Shown in pieces: positions 49,019 through 60,800 of a stretch of 64,000 nucleotides of DNA. Positions within the stretch are counted from its first letter, which is position 1; each line of letters opens with the position of its first letter. Made by a program: the position numbers and the translations under genes. The DNA is taken from positions 1,849,001 through 1,913,000 of the forward strand of contig NC_092703.1 in assembly GCF_964275005.1 (NCBI RefSeq), written 5' to 3'. The notes below the pieces were generated by a model that saw only the letters and a program-made list of their open reading frames with translations, ran no database searches and was not told where the DNA came from. This DNA is from Diadema setosum. Its lineage: Eukaryota; Echinodermata; Echinoidea; Diadematoida; Diadematidae.

Positions 49019-49661
49019 TATGTATAGACATATATATACACGTTGTATATGTATGTGTGCACGATCTACTGGGAGAGTAATCCAGGTGTTGAGAAGGTAG
49101 CTAACGAGGGGTGCCTAAAGCTGCATCAAAAGAGATTTTAATCTCCTACCAGACTTCATGGAGAAAAATACGAAAAATCTCACAAACCTCTGTGAAAAAC
49201 GTGCCGAAACTGTTCCTTTCATTTTGATAATTCTTTAATTCAAGAGCATTTATGCAATCTTTATGGGCTCCCCCCCCCCGATTTTTTGTATGTAATAGAT
49301 CTGTATCATATGCAAAAAGTGTTAACTATTGATAGCTGACGTCACTGCGTGCAGTTCATAGGAACATGAAATAAAAAAAAAACTCAAATTTGTGCTTTCC
49401 AACTGAAAGCTGTGCATTTCCATGATTGTGAAGTAACTCCATGCCCTTTTCAAAGGATTAATATTTCTAATGAATTTATTTCAAGCAATATACATGATTT
49501 GAATAACACTGACATTATTTCAACATTCTGTGTAATGTATCCCCCATCAGAGAATGTGTCCCATTCCATAATACCATGTGAGTATTCTATGAAAGCAGGC
49601 TTCGCAAACAACCATAACAATGATTATTTGTCAACTTTAATGCACGAATGCAAGTTTAAGT
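46600..49661. other. Intergenic DNA, no gene seen
   Basis: This contains a (TA)n tract at about 48955-49016 and otherwise unremarkable AT-rich DNA. Frames at 47502-47705, 48198-48392 and 49412-49771 have no family features; the last runs into the GTT tract of the SINE tail. Confidence 0.5.
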
Positions 49662-49676
49662 TGTTGTTGTTGTTGC

Positions 49677-49761
<85 letters not shown>

Positions 49762-50097
49762 CCATCTGTGAAGATGGCTGGATAGCCCATATTCAGCTAC
49801 ACTAAGCTGGTCTCCCATGGGGTCCAGTTGGATGTGGGGTGTGACCACTCCACCGGGTTAGACACCCTGCTCTTTGCGATGAATGAATGAAGCGGGATCT
49901 TTTACGTGCATGAGCTGTGACTCTCTCACACACGGGACCTCCATTTTATGTCCTATCCGAGGGACAGATTGTTTTGCCTCTTGCTAGAGGGGACGGTATA
50001 TGTTTACACACAACATTGCTCAGTCCAGACTCGGGTTCGAACCCGGGCCGCGTGATCGTGAGGCAGACGCGCTACCGACTGAGCCAACTCACCGCCC
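49662..50097 (-). mobile_element. tRNA-derived SINE with (AAC)n tail
   Basis: Read on the minus strand, the head GGGCGGTGAGTTGGCTCAGT contains an A box (TGGCTCAGTCGGTAG, 50072-50086) and a B box (GGTTCGAACCC, 50033-50043) with pol III promoter spacing. A tRNA-unrelated body of about 230 bases follows. The 3' end is a (AAC)n tract of about 100 bases (GTT on the plus strand, 49662-49762). The region after the B box cannot pair with the 5' end, so this is not a tRNA gene. It needs a partner LINE for mobility. Confidence 0.85.
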
Positions 50098-50321
50098 TCG
50101 TCGTGTACCAAAGGGCGTTAATTTTACCCTCTGCATGGCGTGTCTCAAATTCTCATATCAAGCTTATCATGTCAGTCAAATATAACATCAACTGTCGTTC
50201 TATCGCTTAAATAATATTCACAATACATAAGAGCCTCAACATGATTATCCGTGAGCAATCATGCGCGAGTGTCGGATTTCTCGTCTTTTGTCCTATACAG
50301 TGACACTGAGTTGATAGAAAC

Positions 50322-53117
50322 ATGGGTGGTAGGACGGAAGCTGCTGTTCTTGTCTGTCTGTTGGTAACGACTGTCCTGCTGAAGACTACGTTCGGCACGG
50401 AAACATGTGAGTTAGTGGGATATGGTACCGTACGATATGGGTAAGCTCGGCCTAGGGGGTAATTAACTCGGCCGCTAGCGCCCTTATTACACAGTTACAA
50501 TAAGGGGCCAAGTTTACTCGTTAGGCCGAGTTTATACCCATAACCACGGTATAGTTTTGGTTGAGATGGGGATTCAGATTTTAACTTTTTGCGAGATAAT
50601 TAGAAACAACTCACGAAGTATGAAAGCGACTGCAATTTTAAGAGGAATTCAAAGTTTATTTGATGAAAATCAGTTTTGAAATGGCTGAGAAATCCAAAAG
50701 CAAAGTAAAACGAAGTATAGTATAATAAAAAGTGGGACCTACCTTTTACTAGGATCTATTTGTTTCTGAGTATCTCGGTTATTTCACAACCAATTTTAAT
50801 CAAATAATTTAAACTTTGAATTCCTCTCAATGTATGCTGTTTGTTTCATGTTCCATATTTATGAGGTTTCTCATTTGCTCATCACACTTGGGAGCCTGAA
50901 GCCTCATCTCAACAAAACTATATATCTTTCTTTTAAACCATTATCCCAGATAGAAGTCATTTTTAACAATTACCTTAAACTTGATTACCTATCATGCAAA
51001 GAGAAGTGTGCAGGCTTCTTCATTAAGCATGTAATATCATTGAATAAAATAATGTTGATGGACTGATACAGAACTGTTGCTGAATTTTTCCATCCGTTTG
51101 GGGGAGTAGCTGGTATAATGAGAAAACAAGTTGTGTCTTCTTAAGTTGAAAGAAAAAAAATATCCAAATCTTCTCTTTCCACAGGACACCTATTACACCG
51201 CATATTAGATATAAGAGTCACCTAACCTGAACACATTGATAAACGTAATAGGTCTGGGCATTTTCAAGGATTGTAGTTTGTTTCAGTATACAAAGTAAGA
51301 AAAAAAATGTAAACGAATGCCTAATAAACAACAGCATGAAGTCAACGATTTCTCGAATATGCGCTCTCCGGTAATCCCAAGTTTAATTGAATGTTACTTA
51401 CATTGCCTCATCATACAGTTAATCTTGGTATTCGGTTAAAACGAGAAGGTGCTATATAGGCTAGTGTTTCTTTGGTAAAAATAGGCTTGATGCAATATAA
51501 AAAGAGTATATTCATGTGCAGGGAGATGGGTCTCTCTTCCACACCGCTGATATGTGCAAGTCTCACGACTAATATGCGTGAGTCAAGACTCTTGTCTCTG
51601 TTCACAATCTTTCTTATTGAGGTGCATGTAAAAACAAACAAACAGTAAACTATATAAAATTATATATTCTACGTTTTCCCTTTTCCTGATCTTTTCATTT
51701 TCAGCTGCATTGGCGTGCGAAGGGGAAACACTTTCTATTAGCTGCGATGTGAATTTTATCATCCGCATCTTCAGTGCCAGCTACGGACGCCAATGCAGCC
51801 ACATTTGCCTCAAGGGATCCCCCAGTACCACTACCAACTGCGACAGCGACAAGTCTCTTTCTGTTGTGACGTCCGCGTGCGACGGGAAACGGTCTTGTAT
51901 CGTCGGAGCGTCCAACTCCGTCTTCGATGACCCATGCGTTGGCACTTACAAGTATCTCTACGTCACTTACGAATGCCAATCTGCACCGCCACCCTCGTCA
52001 CCGTCCGCATGTTTGATGGAGAGAAGTTGTGAGCACGAGTCCTTGAGCCTGAAATGTCCTAAGAGTGGGGAGGTGGTCTACATCTGCGATGCTTTGTACG
52101 GACGCCAGACTAAGGACGTATGCCCTCGATCCGACGGCTTGCTCACCACTTGTGCAGCAACAACATCCCTCGCGCGCGTGCGAGACAGGTGCCACGCCAA
52201 AGCAAAGTGCTCCATCGACGCATCCAACCAGGTCTTCGGTGATCCCTGCGTGGGTACTTTCAAGTATCTGCAAATCGAGTACGTCTGCGCAAAGAAAAAG
52301 CGCGTGTGCGAGCACTCCACCCTTAAATTGAAGTGTCCATCTGGCCAGACTATTTTGATAAGGGATGCCCTCTATGGTCGCCAAAAGGGACCGAACGTTT
52401 GTCCTCATCCACAGATCAAGACGCAGGAATGCAGCGCATCTTCCGCGCCATCTTTGGTCAAGAACTCTTGCGATGGGAAGAATTCCTGCGAGGTGAAAGC
52501 TTCAAACGGTGTGTTTGGAGATCCGTGCGTTGGGACATACAAGTACCTGGAGGTCCTCTACCAGTGTGTAAGTTAAACGTTTTTTGTTATGGTAGCTATA
52601 GAGATTGTATCTTTTGCAGTGAGTTCATAATAACACTTGGAAGTTTTCTGCCAACGCTTGTGTTTGGTGATGATTTGTTCTCTTCATCGTAAACTATCTT
52701 TGTCACATTTCAGAATATTTTAGGAATTTATTTTTCTTTACCGATAATTGAGAGTTCCAATAATGTTGCGTTATGATATTAATATCCTGTAGGTCTACGA
52801 TGTTGGATTACCCCGTAATTCGACTTCTTCTCCACGTACCTCAACTCACATAAAAAAGGACCTAGCGTCCAAGAAGGTGATTCATTGTCATATATTTTGT
52901 TGAGAAGATTATCAGATAACATTGTATTGTTGTTCACTTCTACAGAAATGTTGGAATTCATTGATATTATTTGATAGATACGTTTTTCGAAGCATTTCAT
53001 ATTCATTGATTATGTTTTCATCAGTACGTCATTTTCATCCCAGCAACATAATTGGTGATTCCTGGTAATCTGCTTGTTTCCCTTCTATTTTCTCTGCAGG
53101 TTTCTCAGTGTGACTAA
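50322..53117 (+). CDS. Secreted triple-SUEL-domain (rhamnose/galactose-binding) lectin
   Basis: Exons: 50322-50406, 51705-52567 and a short terminal exon 53100-53117, giving 321 residues. Exon 1 encodes the leader MGGRTEAAVLVCLLVTTVLL. Exon 2 encodes three Gal_Lectin (SUEL) domains at about residues 33-121, 133-222 and 227-315. Each domain has the YGR motif (SYGRQ, LYGRQ, LYGRQ) and the DPC motif in F(D/G)DPCVGT(Y/F)KYL, with regularly placed cysteines. This family binds L-rhamnose or D-galactose on cell surfaces and is typical of echinoderm and fish eggs and body fluids. Domains 2 and 3 resemble each other more than domain 1. The end is ambiguous: a good donor (GTAAGT) at 52568 allows an ending VSQCD, but if the intron is retained the frame stops at 52576 after VS, giving 318 residues. 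Intron 1 holds a family 1 MITE. Confidence 0.93.
50549..50935. mobile_element. TTAA foldback MITE, family 1, copy 4 (lectin intron 1)
   Basis: It opens GTATAGTTTTGGTTGAGATG and closes CATCTCAACAAAACTATAT, with GAGGAATTCAAAGTTTATTT and its mirror inside and the AAAAGTGGGACCTACCTTTT centre. The outer TTAA sites are not preserved cleanly, so this is an older or damaged copy. Confidence 0.82.
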
Positions 53118-54719
53118 GTCTCAAGACGGCAGCATCCGTGCTCTTGTTGATCGCATTCTTGTAGAAGAAGTCTTGGCTCATCGAGTCTTCGAAAGGAGAC
53201 AACAAAGTTTGATGAACTTCAAGGCGTCATCCTAATAGAATTTTAAATCTTCTAACAAATTACTCAGACAGAGGAAACAGAGTAAAGTCAAACATTAAGT
53301 TAAACAAAAACGTTATCGCCATTTTTACTGATTATCATTAATTACCATTTTGTCGTGATTACAGACGACTAGTTCATAACTCATTAGAAGCGTCGCATCG
53401 CCATCATAATAGTCTCATTAAGAATTTCTTTCGCTGTTGTATATAATTGATCACGGCAGAATAATTAGTTCATTTATTACGTTTTATTTAATGGTGATTA
53501 ATTTAATCTATCAAAGTAGATGGCCTATATTCCTCCAAGCGCTCATGTCAAACACATCTTCAATGTTCATATTCTCTTTGTGAATGAATTTCTCAATGTT
53601 CCTCGTAATTTTCAGTCTCTACACGCGAAAAGAAAAATCTGGTTCTTTTTGAGGATATGTAGGCCTACATATCACTAACAGTTGACAATGAATATCTTGA
53701 CCAGGCTAACCTTCCATGAAATTTCGATGTTCTGTCAAGCTTTATAATCGATTTACATTGATAAAGAAACGGATTCCATTATAGATTTCCTAGAGGAAAA
53801 ACAATTCATATATTAAGCAGATAAGCATAAAGAACAAAACAAATATTTTGCAATTTCCGAAAGAAAAAGAAAGCGGAGAACATCGGTTTGTGTGTTTGTT
53901 TGTTTGTTTGTTTGTTTGGGTTTTTTTTTTTTTTTTTTGGGGGGGGGGTGATGGAATTACACGAAATTATGGGTTTTCTGTAAGGCGATATACGAAAACA
54001 TAATTCTAAGGCCAAGACAATGTATATCAAATAGCCGATTACAAGAGTTTCCAGGTACATAGTATTGTATACACAAACCGTCATCTTTTTCGGTTTGGTT
54101 TGTTCTCAAGTAATTCATGTTCTTAATGAGAAAAGAGGAAGAAACATAAAAATATTTATTTTATATTGATTTGTAAGCACGTGAAAATAATCTTGAAATT
54201 ACGTGGGAGAATTATAGATGATGTGGATTTAAGAAACTGTACTTTGGAAGAAATCCTGCTTAGGATGAAGGAGTGCAATGTGGGAAAACATAACTTGTGA
54301 AGTCATATTCTAATTTTTGTTAAATATTTGATTTTTTTTTTAAATCAGAAAACAGATAAAGCCTGCGTCATAATGATGGAATTAAAAATGATATTTAGAA
54401 GATAGATTAGAGGAAAGGAAATAAGCATCAATGAGGGGAACTGTCACTATTCATTTTAGTAAATGGGACAATCTTAAGGTAAAAAATTCAATACGGAAGT
54501 GCCCGGAGCCACATGTCCAGAGTAAGGGGGGGGGGGGATTGGAGGGGTAATGGTGGGGATGGGAGTGGAGCGGTAGAAAGTGGTGGTAGGAGGTATTGCT
54601 TTCAACCACTGGGTGGGAGAGGCATAATGGAAATGAATTCAATTTAAGTGCTTTATTTAAGGTATTTTATAAGAATATTTTGGTTCGTTGAAAGAACAGC
54701 TGGATTTGATTTCATTGAC
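53118..54719. other. Lectin 3' flank and intergenic DNA
   Basis: No gene and no clear AATAAA soon after the lectin stop were seen. (GTTT)n and poly-T/poly-G runs lie at 53892-53949, and a G-run at 54528-54538. Confidence 0.5.
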
Positions 54720-56158
54720 TATTTGTTTGATAGATACTTTATTTTCTGCAAATCAATAAATCAATCAGCAAATCAATATACATGAATTACACAATCATGA
54801 ACATGTGGGAAATATACAAAGTGAATTTAAAACAGAGTCGTTTGACTTGCATAAACAACGATATAAAAGGGAATTAATGATACAGCAGGGATTACAATAA
54901 CAATTATAGTTAAGAAGCGATTATGCAGAGGGCCGCCATTGTAAGCATTGCTTGAAAAGATGGCCGGCCCGAGGAAAAAGTAGGGACGTACAATGTACTA
55001 TATTCGTAATAATACAAATTCTGCTGCGAAGATAGCAGGGGAAAATAAACTCTGATGTGTGATGGTGGTGAATGTGCGTGCAAGTGCTTGAAAGTGCACA
55101 GGGCAGATAGGCTTGAATTTAGAATAATAGAATTGGTTTGCTGGAAGAAGGGACGATATGCAATGTTGCTATCGGGAGACCAACATTAGTCATATAAATT
55201 ATTTGTTTTTAATTCGTATTTGAAGTATACTGTAATAAAATGTGCTTCTTTAAATTTGCTTTGAATGAAAACAAGGAGGCACACTGTTTCAACTCTTCAG
55301 GAAGAGTGTTCCATGTATCCGGACCGTGATGTCTGATCGACTTTTGAGCAAGTAAAAGCTTTGGATTACTTAAATGAAAATCATGGGAACGACGGGTTGG
55401 GTATGAGTGAATATGGTCATTGGTTACTAGGGCATTATGAAAAATTGGTAATTTCGAGTGTGTTTATACATAAATATGGCAGTTAGGTATAAATGTATAT
55501 CATGGGCCTTTATAGTTTTTAGGCGATAAAATATGGGATCAGTGTTAGCCAAGAAATTTGAATGTGTGCATATACGAAGAGCCTTTTTCTGGAGAAAAAA
55601 AAAAATGTGTTCAATTTAGTTTTGCTACAGTTGCCCCATACAATATTGCAGTATACGTACGTTACATATGGTAAAAATAAAGTGTTATATAACATTATTA
55701 AAGTTTAATCATTAATCAAATGTTTTATTCTCCTTAAAACACCAGCTGCTTTAGCTATTGCTGGTATAATATTCTGAACATGAGTATTCCAAGTTAGATT
55801 GCTATCTAGGGTCACTCGTAGGAACTTGGTTGAATGTTTCTCTGCAATGTTTGTACCATCAATAGAAATACTTTGAGGAAGTTGGGATTGAAGCGTATGA
55901 AAGTGTATAAAACATGTCTTATCAATATTCAATGAAAGCTTGTTACTTCTAAACCATTTCGAGATGTTGCTTGATTCCATATTTAGTGTATCAACCAGTG
56001 CTGCAATGTCCTTCTGGGAAAAAAATGTTGGTGTCGTCTGCAAATAAGATGAAGTTTAAACGAGGAGAGGAATTGATAATATCATTAATGTAAATCAAAA
56101 AAGTAGGGGCCCGAAGATAGATTCCTGACGGACACCACATGACACGTTACAATTCAAT

Positions 56159-57553
56159 AGACCGGTTTACTAATGATATGCATAATGACGTCAACCCCAC
56201 GCGACCCTAGTGATTGTAACTAGGTCGGGCAAGCGAAATAAGCGCGGACGCGCGCGCCACACTGTTTTTGCATTCACGCGTGTATTGTCTACGATCATTA
56301 CTCGCTGCGGATTATCGACAACTTTTGTTTGCTATAATCTTGCTTTGAGATGGCGTCAGCTTCAAGTTCTAGCCAAAGTTCGAGCAAGCCATGGAAGAAT
56401 TGGACAGTTAAGGAATTAACTGAGTATTTGAGGGATATAGGTGTGAGCACAAGCGGCTACAACAAGGAGAAACTCATCAAACTAGTGCAACTGCCGTAGC
56501 CGATTTGGATTTGCCCATCGATCCCGACCTCTCCCGGGCGGACACCGGCCGGTCACTGCAGGAGAAGCTCGCTCTGGTAGGCTGCTCGTTCTCCGATCCT
56601 AACAAGCTCGCTGGGTTTACATCCAACTTTGACAGATTTTGGGCTCTTTGACGTGTTCAACTACCTGATCATCAATCGGACTGACTATGACTGTAAAAGC
56701 TAAAGGGATACAAGTCATTTGACGACTAACGTCTTTTCGCGGATGGGAGTGTTCAAGCCTGAAGTTCAACGAGGTTTCGGACACGAGCCCTTTTCGTGTT
56801 TTCCTTAGTGAGGTTAGGCCGACCGGACATACCTCAACAAACCAACGTACCAGACCTGGGTCGTGATGAATAAGTCAACGGGGGAAATAAATGTTGCCTA
56901 CAGCGAATGTCAGGAAGGTTAGGTCTATCATTGTTTTTGTTTTTAATTTTAGGTCTACGTCTAGATCTACTCTAGATCTAGTCTATATAGGGCTAGGCCC
57001 CTAGGCCCTAACTGTTATTGTTAGTAGAAAAATAGGTCAAAATCGCCATTCTATTTCATGAAGTTTAATCAGTTTGAGTCTAACTTATAAAAAAAAAAAT
57101 CCTTGGAAACATATCGATTATGAGAGATTCGTTGTCTAGTTTAGATTTCACAATCAATAATAATGCTTAGAATCATTGAAGTTTGAAGTGATGCGGTCAT
57201 ACTGTTGTATGTTCCGTAGCAGCAGTGTTTTCCATCCATTTTCAGAACTACTGAAGACAAAATCGAAGCCAAAATTCAATAAAATCGAAACTATAGTCCA
57301 AATTGCGTTTGATCACAGCAGAATTTTCCCTCATCTAAGGTTGGGAATTGATTTAGAGCCACACGAAATGCCACGAGGTAAAGTCGAAGTTGATGCATCT
57401 TACACATGTACACAACATACACGTAAGTCTACATGTGGGGATGTATCGGGGACGGCTGCAGCAGCCGACGTTGCAGGCTCGCATCCTTTGTTTGCCCGAG
57501 GTTGCGGCCGTGTGCAAAATTAAAGATCTGTGCATACATTAGTAAACCGGTCT
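56159..57553 (+). mobile_element. 1395-bp terminal-inverted-repeat DNA transposon inserted in the LINE
   Basis: Both ends read AGACCGGTTTACTAATG inwards, a perfect 17-bp inverted repeat. ATTCAAT flanks the element on both sides (56152-56158 and 57554-57560), a 7-bp target duplication, and removing the insert rejoins the LINE reverse transcriptase frame at SSHSLN / CNVSCGV. No transposase was recognised. The left half carries a decayed SAP-domain gene (see the pseudogene entry); the right half has unassigned frames. A 7-bp duplication is uncommon; P-like and Dada elements are among superfamilies with 6-8 bp, but the superfamily is open. Confidence 0.88.
56350..56919 (+). pseudogene. Decayed N-terminal part of a SAP-domain gene carried by the transposon
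   Basis: ATG at 56350 opens MASASSSSQSSSKPWKNW, then WTVKELTEYLRDIGVSTSGY and KEKLIKLV, a typical SAP DNA-binding motif (about residues 18-47), and stops at 56497. A one-base change of frame continues the likely original protein as DLDLPIDPDLSRADTGRSL and LVGCSFSDPNKLAGFTSNF, stopping at 56649. Further frames give DVFNYLIINRTDYD and WVVMNKSTGEINVAYSECQ, followed by a possible splice donor at 56920. From memory this order (SAP, then a region before a SWIM-type zinc finger) matches multicopy marine invertebrate proteins with SWIM and YqaJ-like nuclease domains; that is inference. At least three disruptions make it a pseudogene. Confidence 0.7.
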
Positions 57554-59593
57554 ATTCAATGAGTGGCTGGATTTAAATGCAACATATTGTTTTCGATGAC
57601 TTAAATAACTTCTGAACCACGACAAAGTAATCCCTCTCACACCATAATTATGTAATTTTTCAAGTAAAATGTCATGATCGATAGTGTCAAATGCTTTACT
57701 ATAAGATCCATAAAAACTCCAATCATGTGCTCCTTTTTAGTAAGCGCATCAATAATATTGTCGACAGATTTGATTATAGCATAATCGGTAGAAAATCCTT
57801 TCCTAAAACCAAACTGATTCGCATCTAACATTTCATTTTCATTCATGAACGAGTAAAGACGCTTGTAAACTACTTTTTCTAGAATTTTCGATATTGCAGG
57901 TAACAATGAGATGGGTCTATAATTTTTCACCATTGACGGATCTTCTCTTTTATAAATAGGGATAACTTTGGCGATTTTAAAGGAGTCTGGATACTTACCG
58001 TTAAATAGGGATAGATTGAATATATGGTTGAGAGGGGCTGCTAGGGGGTAAATTATTTTTTTTCAACAAATTCACAGTTAAGTTATCAGGCCCACATGAT
58101 TTACTACATTTCAGAGATCGAAGAGTATCAATAATTTCCGATTCATTAATTGGAGTAAAGAACAAAGAATTTTGATTGCTTTCAGGTCGTTTATGATTTT
58201 TGATATCATTTATGGGAATAGATGCTGCTAGAGAAGAGCCAACATTGACAAAGAAATTGTTAGAAATATTTGCAATTTGGTCAGGATTGGTAGTGGCATT
58301 ATCATTGTGAGTAATACTATCAGGACATTCCGTAGATTTCTTTTTGAGTATTTAATTAACGGTCCGCCAAAGAGCACTTTTATCATCCTTATTAGATTCG
58401 AGTTTATTTGAAATATATGATTTACGTGAAACTCAGTAGACAGTATGTTATCTATGTTTTACTATGGGTGGTGTTGTTTATATTCTGGTGGGTTTATTGA
58501 TGTGGGGATGCAGTGAGTTGGAAAGTAATATGTCATGGAAATGGGTGGGTTGTAATAAATCTATATTGTAATCTCCCATCAATAAAATGGATTTCCTCTC
58601 TCCAAGAATTTCGTTGGCATATTGGTCGAAGTTGTCAAAAAAAAAGATTGAATGTCATTTTGTGGAGGACGGTAAATGGTACCAACTATAATATTTTTCT
58701 CATTATCATTTAAGATTTCAATAAATAAACTTTCTGCACCCTGAATACGCAAATCGGTTCGAATTTTAAATTAAATTTGATTATCAACATCCATGGCAAC
58801 CCCACCTCCTATGCCACGCTTTCTGTCATTACGAATGAAATTGTAATTTTCAATGCCAAATGGGTCCGGGGAATTGGTGTGCAACCATGTTTCGGTAACT
58901 CCTATAACGGAAAATGGAAAATCATTGAGGGAACTTAAAAATAGTTCAAACGTTTCAAAATTTTTAATTAAACTTCTTGAATTGAGGTGGATTAAACTGA
59001 AATTAGCACAAATCTGATTTGCCTTATTGAAAAGAAATTGACTGTTGAATTCATTGATAGTGAAGTACTGGCTTGTGTGGTTGACTAGCTGTTGGTCATC
59101 TATTCCAAAATCAGAATCCATTTACAATGAGTGACATTACGTGATAGCAGCATATCATGGTGCGACGGGAAGTGCAGTACACATCGTATACACGGGGTGT
59201 ATACGATGAGGTGCATCGGTGCGTGATGTGATGTAACAAACTATAGAGGAGTGATTGAAACAAAATAATTGACATGATCTGCAGGACTGCAGGGCACAGA
59301 CACACAAAAACACAAATTCAAATAATATGCTACACTTTAGGGGTGAACTAGCAAGTACTGTAACTTACACATAGTGAGAAATAAGCAGTATCATATGTCA
59401 ATACAATCTCCTTTCTGAAAGGAATGTGTCATTTTACAATATTCCTGTTTGACATTATAGATTGACTCGGGGTGGAATGCGGGTGAAAGAAAAGGGGAAG
59501 AAATAAAGGCAGACTCCAGAAAGGGGGGGGGGGTGGACTAGAGAAAGCTGGTTTCGATATAACCGTGTATAATACGGGTAGAGGAGAAAGGGA

Positions 59594-59833
59594 GGATATG
59601 GAGGCAGAGACCGAAGGGAAGACGAGAATCCGGATGCTATACAATAGGGTAGAATACGGGTAGAAAAGACATTAAGCTGTGGAGACAAAGAACGAAAGAA
59701 GAGAAGAACTGGGAGATATGGAGGCAGAGACCGAAGGGAAGACGAGAATCCGGATGCTATACAATAGGGTAGAATACGGGTAGAAAAGACATTCAGCTGT
59801 GGAGACAAAGAACGAAAGAAGAGAAGAACTGGG
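59594..59833. repeat. 120-bp tandem duplication
   Basis: The block containing GAGGCAGAGACCGAAGGGAA starts at 59601 and again at 59721, and the two 120-bp copies are almost identical (one base difference noted, ATTAAGC against ATTCAGC). It explains the repeated minus-strand frames of up to 160 codons, which lack any domain. Confidence 0.93.
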
Positions 59834-60378
59834 CAGAACTGGTTGTGATACAACAGAGTGATAGCTGCTGTTGTCACTGAAAACGGGAGGGTACGGCATT
59901 TCAATTTGAAGTCCTTAACAACTATTTTAACTAACAATTCATAACAAAAGCAACGACAAGAATCACATAGTGACGTAACCGTGGCGTAGGACTACTATAC
60001 AATAAAGACATTCTTGCTAACAAGCAATCAAATAGTACATTGACTTCAATCACATAGTTAGTTTCTGTATCAACAGAAACGTAACAATTTACTGGATGCG
60101 AACAGTGAACTAAGAGACTGCAACAATTCATGTATTTGTGACAGTAAAACCTGAGTGAGTCGAAGTCGACAAGTCACAAGAATGTCTTTCATGCATGTAC
60201 TTGTCAAGTTAATTCAGCGACGTTGCAGAGCGTGAAAAGTAATAGTTGGTGTATGGACCTCGATTTAATCATCTTTTTAATACTATTGTGTCATTAACAC
60301 GGGATATATATAGCTGAAATTGTTCATCTATATATACCGTACTGAAGTGGAACACAGTTTGAATTTTGATATATATGG
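59834..60378. other. Intergenic DNA, no gene seen
   Basis: Nothing recognisable apart from a ~55-bp segment at 60313-60370 that recurs at 60811-60863 on the far side of the hAT-like MITE. Confidence 0.5.
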
Positions 60379-60800
60379 CAGGGCTCCACACTAACTTTTT
60401 TTTTGGTGGCCCGATGGGGCCACCAAAATCATCAATTTCAAATTTTTGGTGGCCCGAAAAAAAACAACAAAAAACATTAAAAGTCTTTTTTTTTAATGAG
60501 TCAAATATTTAAGTTTTATCATAGTAAGAATTTGAAGCTTGATATATCTACTCATAAATAAACCTCAACGAAACTTGCAGCACTCACTCCCAGGCATTCA
60601 TTCAGTCCTTTTCATCCATCCTTTAATTAAATTTAACTGCTACTTTCCTGAGCAAAAAGTTACTATTTTATTGACGTACTTTTCAAAAAACTTTGGTGGC
60701 CCGAGCCGGGCCACCAAATTTGCTCTTTTTGAAATTTGGTGGCCCGACTTTCATTTTTGGTGGCCCCGGGCCACCGGGCCACCGTTAGTGTCGAGCCCTG
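60379..60800. mobile_element. hAT-like MITE with CAGGGCT ends and GGTGGCCCG repeats
   Basis: CAGGGCTCCACACTAAC at the left is matched in reverse at the right by CAGGGCTCGACACTAAC. GGTGGCCCG/CGGGCCACC blocks occur just inside both ends. The CAGGG terminus is typical of hAT elements. The flanks ATATATGG and TATAATAT are only a poor 8-bp duplication. No transposase frame is present. Confidence 0.82.

Larger units (their letters stand above)
54720..59125 (-). mobile_element. Near full-length decayed LINE (APE endonuclease plus reverse transcriptase)
   Basis: Reading down from 59125 on the minus strand: an endonuclease N-terminus (58771-59121) with HLNSRSL and VIGVTETWL; the reverse transcriptase start NYRPISLLPAISKILEKVV and QFGFRKGFST (57637-57933); then KAFDTIDHD in a shifted frame near 57690. 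An inserted DNA transposon (56159-57553) follows. Beyond it come GPLLFLIYINDI and the catalytic FADD (about 56030-56110), then SLNIDKTCFIHF and LGVTLDSNLTW-like words (55705-56043), and the C-terminal HSYPTRRSHDFHL tail (55210-55450). The 3' end is near 54720-54780. Several frameshifts (for example after FADDTNIFF and between VFMDL and SKAFDT) show it is inactive. The order endonuclease-RT without RNase H fits an L2/CR1-like clade; the exact clade is not assigned. Confidence 0.88.

Noticed and set aside
50033-50097. Possible tRNA gene on the minus strand
   Set aside because: A and B boxes are present, but the 3' half cannot form an acceptor stem with the 5' end and the sequence continues into a SINE body and tail.
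59455-59937. 160-codon minus-strand frame rich in Ser, Leu and Pro
   Set aside because: Its internal repeat is the 120-bp tandem duplication; no signal for a real protein family.
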